A DNA stretch of 64,000 nucleotides from Clostridiales bacterium Firm_14 (GTDB lineage: Bacteria > Bacillota > Clostridia > Saccharofermentanales > Saccharofermentanaceae), in the NCBI GenBank assembly GCA_001604135.1, contig LVAT01000005.1, positions 124,001-188,000 of the forward strand, read 5' to 3'. Shown piece by piece: positions 33,226 through 42,339 of this stretch. A program made the translations under genes and the position numbers. The notes under the pieces were generated by a model. It worked only from the letters and a program-made list of their open reading frames with translations, did no database searches and had not been told where the DNA came from. Each line of letters begins with the position of its first letter. The first letter of the stretch is position 1.

Positions 33226-36200
33226 ATGGGAAGCATAAAAAAGATAGAATTAATGAAATTCTTAGCTGCATTTCTTGCAGCAATACTGCTTGTAACATTC
33301 ATTCCGTTTGATGTTATTAGCGTTTTTGCTGTGCAAGGAAATGGCCGTTATGAGATTATAGTTACGGATAGCAAAACCGGTGAAGTCATTAAAGGCGTTA
33401 AGGTTGTTTTAGAAAGCAACGATAGTTCTTTTGGCTTGGTTGGTGATTTTAAGCGCGAAGAAACTACTAACGGTGAAGGCGTTGCAACATTTGATTTAGA
33501 GGAATATTTAATGAGTCATGGATGGCCTAACATGCTTTTTTCTCTCAAAATATCCTATTCCGGTACTGGGTATCAGGAAAAAACAGAGAATATTAGACCT
33601 AATTGGCGAGATAAAGAGTGGGGCAATGATTATAGCATTCAAATGAATCCCACAGATTTCAAAAAAGCCGAATTATTTGAGCTGAAAGACATCACATATG
33701 ATGCAAATCCACATGATGCATCAGATTTTATAACAAAAAAATACGATGATACGGTTATCAAATACGAAGAAGGAGCAACAACTTCATTCACTGATGCCGG
33801 CAGCTATAATGTTAATGCCACTATCACTTCTAAGGGCTTTTATAACTATGAAAAGAACTCGGACTCTGTTCAGGCTACTTTTACTCTGTGCATCCTTAAA
33901 GCTGATAGACCGGATTTCAAGTTTTTGGTATCTGATCCTGATGTGCTGAAATTCCCGAACGAGACTTTTTACCGCAATTCTGCCAACAGCTCTTATGAAC
34001 GTGCGAAAGTTACGTATGCGTCTTCTAATCCTGCAATTGCTACAGTCGATGAGGATACCGGTGATGTTGAGTTTTCGGATGCAGGAACAGTTAAAGTTAC
34101 TGCCAAAATGGAAGAAAGTGCAAACTATAATCCCAGCACTGCCGAGTATACGATTTCAGCAAAGCGGACTATGCAAGCGCACTTTGATCTTAAAGATGTA
34201 GATGTAAGATACGGAGAGCAGGTGCCTGCTAACCGCTTGAGTGTAAATTCTGCTTCTGAAACTGACGCTCCCAAGTATAGTGTGAAATATAGTCTTTCCG
34301 GCGAAAAAGACAGTGATATTGCAAGCATTAATTCTAAGACTGGTGCTGTAACATCCAAGAAAGCGGGAACGGTACATGTAAAGGCTGAGGTTACTGCTGA
34401 TAATTATTTTGATGCCAGTGATGAATATACGCTTAATATTTCTAAGGGAATCCGCTCGCTCACTCATGCTATTAGGAATGAAGATCTTGAATATGGCAAA
34501 TCCTATCCGATCTTTGAAGAATCGCTTGATACTTCTATTGAATGCAAGATTCTTGAAGGTGATAAGTATATAAAGGTAGACGAATCTACTGGAGAGATTT
34601 ATGTAAAAAAAGGCGGTGGACATTTCATATTAGAAGTGCATGTCCAGGAAACAGAGAAATATAATGAATTTTCCAGAACTCTCATCACAGGACATACTGG
34701 AAGGACAAACCAGAAAGTTAATTTCTCCACAAACGTGTATACATTCCCTGCTGGCGATTATGATACAGTTAAGCTTGACTTGAATGGTGAACCTCATTTT
34801 GGTGCTTTCTCAGCTTCTTGGAGTAATAAGGATGTAATAAAGAGTATTTATTTGGAGGATTCTTCTTCTAATACAGTTGTTGTCGAATTTCAACCTGGAA
34901 AGGCTAGAGAAAACCAAGACGAAATAGATATATCTGTAACTTTCTCGGGTGATGATGATTATAAAAAAATAACAATTGATTCAAAGCTGAATGTAAATTG
35001 GGATAATTCAATTCCTAACGTTGTAAGTTACTATTGTGAAAAGGGTGATAAGACCGATTCAGGTTATTATTTAGGGCCTGTTAAAGTTTATATAAAAGAT
35101 ACGAATGTTGAATTCCTAAATCCCAAGGGTGAGAAATGCACATCTTATTGGCTTACAAATAATGGCGTATATGATTTGTGGACTACATACTTCTACAAAA
35201 AGAATAAGGATGGTGTTACGATAAACACAGGCACTGTTGATAGAATATTGATTGATCAGTCCGCTCCGACCGGATTCTCTGTTAACATTTCAAATCAGAG
35301 TAATAAAGATATTATTAGTTTTGTCAAAAGTATCTTTTATGCAAAGAAAGAATTTGAGGTAACAGTTAGAGTTAAGGATGTTGACTCCGGTTTTTCCAAG
35401 ATCGTCTATGATCTTGGAGACGGAAAAATAAAACAAGTAACTGATTTTACGGTTACCACAGAAGTTGTCGGTTCAAAAGAACAGGTAGTCGGTAAGTTTA
35501 AGGTTACTTCTGCTAACAGCAAGTTTAAATTGAGAGTATGGGCATATGACGTTGCCGGAAACTTTGTTTCGACTCATGATGATAAAGGCAAATTAATTCC
35601 GGGATATCTCTATTTTGAAGGTAAACCTGTAGATAGTAGTGTATCGGATTTTGAAGTCATAGTTGATGATAAGGCTCCGGAACTTAATGTATCTTTTGAT
35701 AAAAATAATGTTGCTAATGAGCTTTACTTTAAGAACAGCAGAAATGTAACTATTAAGGTAACAGAAGCAAACTATTATCAAGAGGACGTTAAGATCAAAG
35801 TCACAAAAGACAATGTTGTTATCTCTCAAGAAGATTTAGTAAAAGATTACAATCTTAAGTACAATAAAAACGATAAGACGATCACGCTTTCGTTTACTAA
35901 GGATGGTAAGTATACATTTGATGTTGAGTATACTGACCGTTCCGGTAATGTAGGTAAGGTCTTTTATGGCAGCAGTGCTGCTCCAAATACTTTTGTAATC
36001 GATAAGACAGCGCCCGTAGTTACTGTCGATTTTGATAAATCCGATGCTCAAAACCAGTATTACTTCTCTTTGGCAAAGTCGGCAAAGATTAACATAAAAG
36101 AGAAGAATTACAGTTCGGATGGCCTGGCCCTTGATGTCCAAATGACAAAAGGCCAGACGACTACAACTGTCCCTAAGTCGGATCTGACTCTTAAAGAGAC

Positions 36201-39153
36201 CGGAACCGGATCGGATCATACTGTTGAAGTCAGCTTTACAGTTGATGCTGCATATAATTTTAAGCTCAGCTTCACTGATCTTGCAGGAAATGAAGCCGCA
36301 ATAGATTATGGCGGAGGTGACAAGTTCCACTTCGTTATCGATACGACTCTTCCTGTGGTAAACGTAAAGTACTCAAATAATAAAGTATATAACGAGAAGT
36401 ACTTTAATGAAAGCAGAACGGCAACAATATCAGTTACCGAGCGCAACTTTGACAAAAATACCACGTTCATTGTTGTCAACGGAGAGTACATTGTTGTAGA
36501 TAATTGGGTTCAATCAGGTGACACTTACTCTACAACTTATAATTTCCCAGGAGACAAAAAATACACATTTGACGTAAGTTGTAAGGACAAAGCCGGAAAT
36601 AACTGCCCGGGTGTAGTTTTCGAGACATCCACGGTTGCTGCCAATGAATTTGTAGTTGATACAACAGCGCCGGATAATCTGGAAATCAAGATCAACGGTG
36701 ATTCTGTATTGGGCGGCGATTCGGTAGTCTTTGATAAATTCTACAAGGATACTATCCATATTGAGTTAAGCGCCGACTGCAATATCAGCGGAGAATATGC
36801 ACTGCAGTATCAAATGGTTGATAAGGTTTCTGCTTATTCTGTTGATAACGGTAAATGGGTTGACTATCCCGCTTCCGGTATTACCGTTTCACAGAGCAAG
36901 AAGTTCATTTTGTACTTCAGGGCTATTGACTATGCATCCAATGTAACTTATGCCAATTCTACGGGTGTTATCGTTGATAACAAACAACCTGAAGGTGAGA
37001 AGCATGCTCCTGATATCGATATCACGCTTCCGCAGGCAAATGCCAAGGGTTACTACAATGGAAATGTTACCGCAAAAGTAACCATTGTAGATCCTGCCTA
37101 TATCGGTGATGAACGTGATCCTGACGGATATTACTCCGGTCTTAAGGAGGTTACATATAGGATCTATGCTACGGATACTGAAATTGATGAGAAAGGCACT
37201 CTGCTTGATATCTCAAAGGATATAGGCAAGTCTCTGGCTACTTTCGATGATGATAACCTTGCGAAAAAATGGACTCAAAACATTGAAGTCAATGCTGAGA
37301 CATTCAACAGCAACAATGTAATCATTCAGGTAGAGGCTGTCGATAATGCCGGCAACGTAAGAGTTACGCAAACTAAGCTGGGTGATATTAAGATCGACAT
37401 CACGAAGCCCCGCATTAATGTAAGCTACAACAATAACAATGCTGATCTTAACGAGTATTTCAAAGCTGACCGAGTAGCTACGATCTCTGTTACAGAGCGT
37501 AATTTCGATCCTGAAGCTACAATTATTTCATTGACCAGTTCTACAGGCAAGAAGCCTGCTGTCTCGGAATGGGTCAAGAAACCGGGGAGCCAGCGTAATG
37601 GCGATGATACAGTATGGACAGCTACGGTAACTTTCAATTCTGATGGTGATTACACATTTGATATCACCGGCACAGATCTGGCCGGTAATGTAGCAAATCC
37701 TGCAGATTACGGAAACAGCGCGGCTCCGAAGAAGTTCACTATTGATAAGACCGCTCCTAAGATCAATGTCAGCTACAATAATAATTCTGCTGTAAATGGC
37801 AATTATTATAAGGATTACAGAACGGCAACCATTACCATAGTTGAACACAATTTCAGTGCTGACAGAGTTAAGATCTCGGTTAAGGCAACTGATGACGGTT
37901 CAGATATCGCAGCTCCTGCTGTTACAAAATGGACGTCAAATGGTGATACACATACTGCCACGATCAAGTACAACAAGGACGGTAAGTATACATTCCGTAT
38001 CTCGGCCAAGGACAAGGCCGGCAATGATGCTGCCGCATTTGCTGATCAGACATTCTATATCGATACTACGGCACCTGTGCTCAGCATTACCGGAGTAAAG
38101 GATAATTCTGCTAACAGAGGCGATCTGAATCTTCAGATCTTGTACTCTGATACGAACTATTCACCTGACTTGGTAGATGTCTCATTTACTGGTGCAAACA
38201 GAGGAGATCTTAATCCGGATGGAACCAACACTGCTGTTCATAACGGAAATAAGTTTGTCTTTAATGAATTTGCCAAGAAGAAGGAAATCGATGACATATA
38301 TACGCTTTCAGTAACCGTTACTGACCTTGCCGGCAATGTGTCAACTCAGAAGATAACGTTCTCAGTTAACAGATTCGGTTCCACATACGGTATGAGTGAT
38401 GCTACTAAGGCTGTCATCGGAAAATATATTAAAGATCCTGTTGATATAGAAGTTTCTGAAGTCAACCCTAATGAACTGACCGAGTCCAAGGTCACGCTTT
38501 ATAAGAATAATAATCCTATTATCCTTAAAGAAGGTGTTGACTATGACGTTAAGAAGACCGGCGGAAACGGAGCGTGGAATGAATATACTTATGTGATCCA
38601 CTCTGACAATTTCAAGGAGGATGGCGTTTACTCCGTTATTATCTATTCCGTAGATAAGGCAGGAAACACGTCAGAGAATTCTCTTGATACCAAGAAAGCC
38701 GCTATCCAGTTTGGTGTAGATAATTCTGTTCCGAACATTGTCGTATCGAACCTTCAGGACAGCAAGACATATGCTACAGAGCTCTATACTGTAAAGTTAT
38801 TGATCTCTGATAACTTGGTCCTTGATGGCGTTGATGTCTACCTTGATGACTACAATACGCCTTATAAGTCCTGGACAGGTGAAGAAGTAGCTGCTGTTGT
38901 CTCAGGTACAGGCGATTTCTCGTTTGATATCGATGATGCATCGAACGGTTCACACAAAGTTAAGATCGTTGCTACAGATGCTGCAGGCAACAAACACGAG
39001 ATCGAAGTCAGCAACTTCTACGTAACAACAAACCTCTTCGTCAGATACTATACGAACACTCCGTTGTTCATCGGATCGATAATTGGTTTGCTGGTAATAA
39101 TCGCACTTGCTGTCTTTATCGTTGTCATTAAGAGAAAATACGCAAAAAGATAA
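33226..39153 (+). CDS. Giant Ig-like-repeat surface protein, membrane-anchored
   Basis: 1975 residues. N-terminal signal (about 1-38, hydrophobic run ending at SVFAVQG), a domain with TGEVIKGVKVVL-type prealbumin-like sequence, Big_2-type Ig domains (ASSNPAIATVDEDTGDVEF) around 265-480, then seven related Ig-like units of about 105-115 residues beginning D-x-T-x-P (about 814, 925, 1038, 1144, 1390, 1506, 1612). Most share YF-x-R-TATI-V-E-NF and YTF-AGN features. C-terminus: one helix and the basic KRKYAKR. No LPXTG motif is seen, so anchoring is by membrane helix. It could be an adhesin or pilus-linked protein. RBS is weak GGGGGG. Confidence 0.85.
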   Translation: MGSIKKIELMKFLAAFLAAILLVTFIPFDVISVFAVQGNGRYEIIVTDSKTGEVIKGVKVVLESNDSSFGLVGDFKREETTNGEGVATFDLEEYLMSHGWPNMLFSLKISYSGTGYQEKTENIRPNWRDKEWGNDYSIQMNPTDFKKAELFELKDITYDANPHDASDFITKKYDDTVIKYEEGATTSFTDAGSYNVNATITSKGFYNYEKNSDSVQATFTLCILKADRPDFKFLVSDPDVLKFPNETFYRNSANSSYERAKVTYASSNPAIATVDEDTGDVEFSDAGTVKVTAKMEESANYNPSTAEYTISAKRTMQAHFDLKDVDVRYGEQVPANRLSVNSASETDAPKYSVKYSLSGEKDSDIASINSKTGAVTSKKAGTVHVKAEVTADNYFDASDEYTLNISKGIRSLTHAIRNEDLEYGKSYPIFEESLDTSIECKILEGDKYIKVDESTGEIYVKKGGGHFILEVHVQETEKYNEFSRTLITGHTGRTNQKVNFSTNVYTFPAGDYDTVKLDLNGEPHFGAFSASWSNKDVIKSIYLEDSSSNTVVVEFQPGKARENQDEIDISVTFSGDDDYKKITIDSKLNVNWDNSIPNVVSYYCEKGDKTDSGYYLGPVKVYIKDTNVEFLNPKGEKCTSYWLTNNGVYDLWTTYFYKKNKDGVTINTGTVDRILIDQSAPTGFSVNISNQSNKDIISFVKSIFYAKKEFEVTVRVKDVDSGFSKIVYDLGDGKIKQVTDFTVTTEVVGSKEQVVGKFKVTSANSKFKLRVWAYDVAGNFVSTHDDKGKLIPGYLYFEGKPVDSSVSDFEVIVDDKAPELNVSFDKNNVANELYFKNSRNVTIKVTEANYYQEDVKIKVTKDNVVISQEDLVKDYNLKYNKNDKTITLSFTKDGKYTFDVEYTDRSGNVGKVFYGSSAAPNTFVIDKTAPVVTVDFDKSDAQNQYYFSLAKSAKINIKEKNYSSDGLALDVQMTKGQTTTTVPKSDLTLKETGTGSDHTVEVSFTVDAAYNFKLSFTDLAGNEAAIDYGGGDKFHFVIDTTLPVVNVKYSNNKVYNEKYFNESRTATISVTERNFDKNTTFIVVNGEYIVVDNWVQSGDTYSTTYNFPGDKKYTFDVSCKDKAGNNCPGVVFETSTVAANEFVVDTTAPDNLEIKINGDSVLGGDSVVFDKFYKDTIHIELSADCNISGEYALQYQMVDKVSAYSVDNGKWVDYPASGITVSQSKKFILYFRAIDYASNVTYANSTGVIVDNKQPEGEKHAPDIDITLPQANAKGYYNGNVTAKVTIVDPAYIGDERDPDGYYSGLKEVTYRIYATDTEIDEKGTLLDISKDIGKSLATFDDDNLAKKWTQNIEVNAETFNSNNVIIQVEAVDNAGNVRVTQTKLGDIKIDITKPRINVSYNNNNADLNEYFKADRVATISVTERNFDPEATIISLTSSTGKKPAVSEWVKKPGSQRNGDDTVWTATVTFNSDGDYTFDITGTDLAGNVANPADYGNSAAPKKFTIDKTAPKINVSYNNNSAVNGNYYKDYRTATITIVEHNFSADRVKISVKATDDGSDIAAPAVTKWTSNGDTHTATIKYNKDGKYTFRISAKDKAGNDAAAFADQTFYIDTTAPVLSITGVKDNSANRGDLNLQILYSDTNYSPDLVDVSFTGANRGDLNPDGTNTAVHNGNKFVFNEFAKKKEIDDIYTLSVTVTDLAGNVSTQKITFSVNRFGSTYGMSDATKAVIGKYIKDPVDIEVSEVNPNELTESKVTLYKNNNPIILKEGVDYDVKKTGGNGAWNEYTYVIHSDNFKEDGVYSVIIYSVDKAGNTSENSLDTKKAAIQFGVDNSVPNIVVSNLQDSKTYATELYTVKLLISDNLVLDGVDVYLDDYNTPYKSWTGEEVAAVVSGTGDFSFDIDDASNGSHKVKIVATDAAGNKHEIEVSNFYVTTNLFVRYYTNTPLFIGSIIGLLVIIALAVFIVVIKRKYAKR
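35660..38140 (+). repeat. Ig-like domain repeats in the surface protein
   Basis: Seven units start at about 35668, 36001, 36340, 36658, 37396, 37744 and 38062. Five of them (first, second, third, fifth and sixth) are clearly alike (P-x-V-x-V, YF-x-x-R-x-ATI-x-V-x-E-x-NF, TFD/R-I-AGN). The fourth and seventh are more divergent. Spacing is 320-350 bases except for the insertion between the fourth and fifth. Confidence 0.75.
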
Positions 39154-39164
39154 TCCTGTTAAAA

Positions 39165-39190
39165 CTCCCCCCGTGATGATCCGGGGGGAG
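39165..39190 (+). repeat. GC-rich hairpin after the surface protein gene
   Basis: CTCCCCCCG (39165-39173) pairs with CGGGGGGAG (39182-39190), a 9-bp stem. It lacks a T-run, so it may be a mRNA stabiliser or pausing site between the surface protein and the 91-residue protein gene rather than a strong terminator. Confidence 0.65.
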
Positions 39191-39220
39191 CTTCAATGGA
39201 AATGACTTTAGGAGCAGGAA

Positions 39221-39496
39221 ATGTTTTGGGATACCGATCTGGCTTCAATGATCTTTAAGTTAATAGCTTTTTTGCTCATTAATGCTTTCCTTCTGATGCT
39301 TATAAAGTTCTTTTACGGCAAAAAGCCTTCAGAACAAAGCGGTGAGAATATAAAGCCCCGCAGAAGGAGTGTGGTCCTTTCTATGGTCTTCATCCTTTTG
39401 CTTATTGTATTGGATGCAGTTTTTATCATTTACATGATTCCTGCCTTAAGAGGTCTTATTGAAGATGAGTTCGATTTCGTAGCCAGATTGATCTGA
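39221..39496 (+). CDS. Small two-helix membrane protein, unknown function
   Basis: 91 residues with two hydrophobic helices (about 8-28 and 48-72) joined by a basic loop, KKPSEQSGENIKPRRRS. RBS AGGAG. I do not recognise a family. It follows the giant surface protein gene after a GC hairpin and ends the plus-strand run; the next gene is convergent. A role near the surface-protein locus is only positional. Confidence 0.65.
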   Translation: MFWDTDLASMIFKLIAFLLINAFLLMLIKFFYGKKPSEQSGENIKPRRRSVVLSMVFILLLIVLDAVFIIYMIPALRGLIEDEFDFVARLI

Positions 39497-39511
39497 CCTA
39501 TTGCAGAATCA

Positions 39512-40045
39512 TTAATCAAAACTGACTAATTCGGCCCTGCCATTTTCTATCAGTATGTAGGAAGGCAGGGTTGATTCTTTGGGAATAGAAGGGGAGCCCG
39601 GATTCATATAGCGGAATGTCTTGCCGTCTTCAGCATTGAACATAATGTCTTTAGCTACGTGAGTGTGGCCCATGACAATGGTGCCGCCGTCAGGCATGGC
39701 TTCCGGCTTGTCGTAAGGATTATAGATGTGACCATGTGTTAAGAAGAAGACATGACCTTCATCAACCAGGTAGACGTAATCGGCCATGATCGGGAATTTC
39801 AAGACCATCTGGTCGACTTCGGTGTCGCAGTTGCCTCTGACGGCAATGATCTTATCAGCGTAATTATTCAGGATCTCTATGACCTTCTTGGGTGCATGGT
39901 GAGCAGGCAGGTCATTTCTGGGTCCGTGATAAAGCGTGTCTCCCAAAAGGATGAGCTTGTCGGCACCGCTTTCAACGAATGCGTCAACGATGCGCTGTGC
40001 CCAGTATGAATCTCCGTGAATGTCTGATGCAACAAAATACTTCAT
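39512..40045 (-). CDS. yfcE: YfcE-type metallophosphodiesterase
   Basis: 177 residues from ATG (plus-strand 40045-40043), preferred because GAAAGAGG lies upstream; a TTG at 40075 would add 10 residues. The motifs VASDIHGD, LLGDTLYHGPR, VRGNCD, LTHGHIY and VMGHTH are the calcineurin-like metallophosphoesterase set of YfcE/MJ0936 phosphodiesterases (Mn2+-dependent). The physiological substrate is not known. Confidence 0.9.
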   Translation of the reverse strand: MKYFVASDIHGDSYWAQRIVDAFVESGADKLILLGDTLYHGPRNDLPAHHAPKKVIEILNNYADKIIAVRGNCDTEVDQMVLKFPIMADYVYLVDEGHVFFLTHGHIYNPYDKPEAMPDGGTIVMGHTHVAKDIMFNAEDGKTFRYMNPGSPSIPKESTLPSYILIENGRAELVSFD

Positions 40046-40096
40046 AAATAAAGCCTCTTTCTGATTATCTCCCAATAGGATAGCACTTTCTTCTTG

Positions 40097-40138
40097 ACTG
40101 AATGGGAATAAAAATATAAAACTAAATTTACATTCAGT
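40097..40138. promoter_or_regulatory. Inverted repeat in the divergent yfcE/GGDEF intergenic region
   Basis: ACTGAATG (40097-40104) and CATTCAGT (40131-40138) are perfect inverted copies 26 bases apart. A TATAAT at 40165-40170 follows. They could be paired regulator sites; which gene they serve is unclear. Confidence 0.35.
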
Positions 40139-40213
40139 TAATCGCTATGTCAGAATGGCATTTTTATAATAAAAGAGAAAACCTGCGGTCCACACGAAGT
40201 TTTACTGTGTTTT

Positions 40214-42172
40214 ATGAAGAAAATTGCTGTTTTTACATCTCATGTTTATGAACAGATGTCCGGACTGATGCAGAAGGGGCTTCTTGACGCTGCAAAACAA
40301 TACGGCGTTAAGCTTATCTTCTTTGCGAGCTTCGGCGATTCCTACAGCAGCAAAAACTATGGCGAGTTCTCGAAATACGATGAGGGCGACTGCGTTTCCT
40401 TTGATATACCGGATCTTAATGATTTCGACGGCGTTATCAAGATAAGCACCTATTTCAGCGAAGTCATCAAACAGCATCTTAAGAAGATCCTCACAGATCA
40501 CGATATCCCCGTGATCAACATCGGAAGCCTTGAGGATGATCACATCAGCATTTCCTGCGATGAGGCTAAAACCTATGCCAAGACCGTGCGTCACGTTATC
40601 GAAGAGCACGGCTGCAGGGACATTTTCCATGTTGCAGGCGATAAGATCCATAATTTTACATTTGACCGTATAGCGGCATACAGGAAAGAACTGGAAGATC
40701 ACGGTATTCCTTTTGATGAGAGCAAGATCTTCTACAGCAATCTCTGGTATGACTGCGGCGACAGCGCTCTCGATTTTATCCTAGAGACCTGCAAAAAGAA
40801 CGGTAAAAGGCTCCCTGATGCTGTCTGCTGTGCCAACGATTATTCGGCGATAGGACTTATTAATGCCTGCAAAGCCAGGGGAATCAATATACCTGAAGAT
40901 ATGATCATAACGGGTTTTGACGCTGTGGTTGAATCTACCAGCGGCTTCCCGACGCTTACCACGGCAACACAGCCTTTCTACAGATACGGTTACATGGCGA
41001 TCGAGACAATGCTCAGGATCATCGGAGGAGAAGAGATCAAGGATAATATCTTTGTAGAAGGAGATCTTATCTGCAACCAGTCCTGCAGATGCAAGCCCAA
41101 GAGTGTAGACGGAATCGATGATTACAGAGTCATTTATACCAGGAGACTGGATTATGCCACGGGCATAGCACAGTCTACGACTAACCTCATGCTCACCGTA
41201 TCTGATGCAGGCACGCTTGAAGACTGCTTCCGCGCCATAAGTGACAACGCAAAGACTGATACCGGCTTTAAGGAGATGCTTTTGTGTCTTGCGCCGGGAT
41301 GGGACAAGCAGAGGATAGTCGGTGAAGATTTCCGCACCACAGATGAGGAGATGACGGTAGTCTCAGGTTACAGAGGCGATGTTGATGTTCCTGTACAGAC
41401 ATTCAGGAAAAAGAACATTCTTCCGCAGGATATGCTCGAAGACCCCAATCCTTACTATATCTTCGCGTTGCATCATCTCCAGTATTACATGGGCTATCTT
41501 ATCGTTGTTCCGGAGATAGGTTACCGTGAGCAGAAGGCCATTCAGTCCTGGTTTGTTGATCTTGGCGTTATCCTTGAGACCAGACGCATCCAAAGAGATC
41601 TGGAGTTATCTGTCGCAAGACTGAAATTCCTCTATAACAGGGATACCCTTACCGACCTCTATAACAGAAGAGGATTGGAGGATTTCTTTAAGGAATATCT
41701 TGATGAGTGCATCAGGAACAGATCCGGCCTTGCGGTCATCACGATCGACATGGATGATCTTAAGTACATCAATGATAATTTCGGCCATAATGAAGGTGAC
41801 TATGGCCTTAAGACCATAGCTTACGGCCTTGCCAGAGCCGTAAACGGCAATGAAGTGTGCGCGAGAGCAGGCGGAGATGAGTTCACTGTCCTTGCTAAAA
41901 ACTATACGGAAGAAAAGGCCGAAGAGTTTATCGCGAACGCAAGGTCGATAATAGAACAGAAAGTAACGCTGGACGGCAAGGATTTCAATGTTTCCATCAG
42001 CTGCGGCGCTTATATCGAGTATCCGGATGAGTCTATCGAAGAAGATGCTCACTCGATATTCGAGAAATGTCTTAAGGAAGCCGATAAGACGATGTACAAG
42101 GAAAAGAAGCTGCATAAAGTCGGCAGGGGAAGGATCGTCTCACCGACCGCCAGGGAAGACTCTATTATGTAA
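40214..42172 (+). CDS. Sugar-binding-like (LacI/PBP fold) diguanylate cyclase
   Basis: 652 residues. Residues 1-290 match the periplasmic-binding-like sensor domain of LacI-family regulators (SGLMQKGLLDAAKQYGVKL, AVCCANDYSAIGLINACK, ITGFDAVVESTSGFPTLTT) without the DNA-binding HTH and without a signal peptide, so it is a cytoplasmic sensor. Residues 300-470 form a connecting domain. The rest is GGDEF, with intact ARAGGDEFTVL. The Arg-x-x-Asp inhibitory site upstream is replaced (NGNE), so product inhibition may be lost. It precedes the glycogen operon, so sugar binding may set c-di-GMP. The RBS is weak. Confidence 0.88.
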   Translation: MKKIAVFTSHVYEQMSGLMQKGLLDAAKQYGVKLIFFASFGDSYSSKNYGEFSKYDEGDCVSFDIPDLNDFDGVIKISTYFSEVIKQHLKKILTDHDIPVINIGSLEDDHISISCDEAKTYAKTVRHVIEEHGCRDIFHVAGDKIHNFTFDRIAAYRKELEDHGIPFDESKIFYSNLWYDCGDSALDFILETCKKNGKRLPDAVCCANDYSAIGLINACKARGINIPEDMIITGFDAVVESTSGFPTLTTATQPFYRYGYMAIETMLRIIGGEEIKDNIFVEGDLICNQSCRCKPKSVDGIDDYRVIYTRRLDYATGIAQSTTNLMLTVSDAGTLEDCFRAISDNAKTDTGFKEMLLCLAPGWDKQRIVGEDFRTTDEEMTVVSGYRGDVDVPVQTFRKKNILPQDMLEDPNPYYIFALHHLQYYMGYLIVVPEIGYREQKAIQSWFVDLGVILETRRIQRDLELSVARLKFLYNRDTLTDLYNRRGLEDFFKEYLDECIRNRSGLAVITIDMDDLKYINDNFGHNEGDYGLKTIAYGLARAVNGNEVCARAGGDEFTVLAKNYTEEKAEEFIANARSIIEQKVTLDGKDFNVSISCGAYIEYPDESIEEDAHSIFEKCLKEADKTMYKEKKLHKVGRGRIVSPTAREDSIM

Positions 42173-42219
42173 TTTTGCACAAAACCGACGGCAAATTTCA
42201 TCGAATTTTTGTATTTTCG

Positions 42220-42248
42220 GTTGGATAATTCTCTAATTTAGTTTATAA
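42220..42248 (+). promoter_or_regulatory. Promoter of the glycogen operon
   Basis: TTGGAT (42220-42225), 17 bases, TATAAT (42243-42248). Transcription would start near 42254 and give an 85-base leader before glgB. Confidence 0.72.
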
Positions 42249-42258
42249 TATCTGATAT

Positions 42259-42280
42259 TAAGGGCCAGGGCCCTTTGATT
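42259..42280 (+). promoter_or_regulatory. Leader hairpin in the glycogen operon 5' UTR
   Basis: AAGGGC-CAGG-GCCCTT is a 6-bp hairpin followed by TGATTTT, near the predicted start of transcription. It could act as an attenuator or mRNA-stability hairpin. Confidence 0.4.
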
Positions 42281-42339
42281 TTGACGTGCTTATTTATTGA
42301 GCCGCCAGTACTACATAACAGGGAGGCAAAGCTACATCA

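Noticed and set aside
33226-39153. An LPXTG sortase signal in the giant surface protein
   Set aside because: The C-terminus has a helix and basic tail but no LPXTG-like motif.
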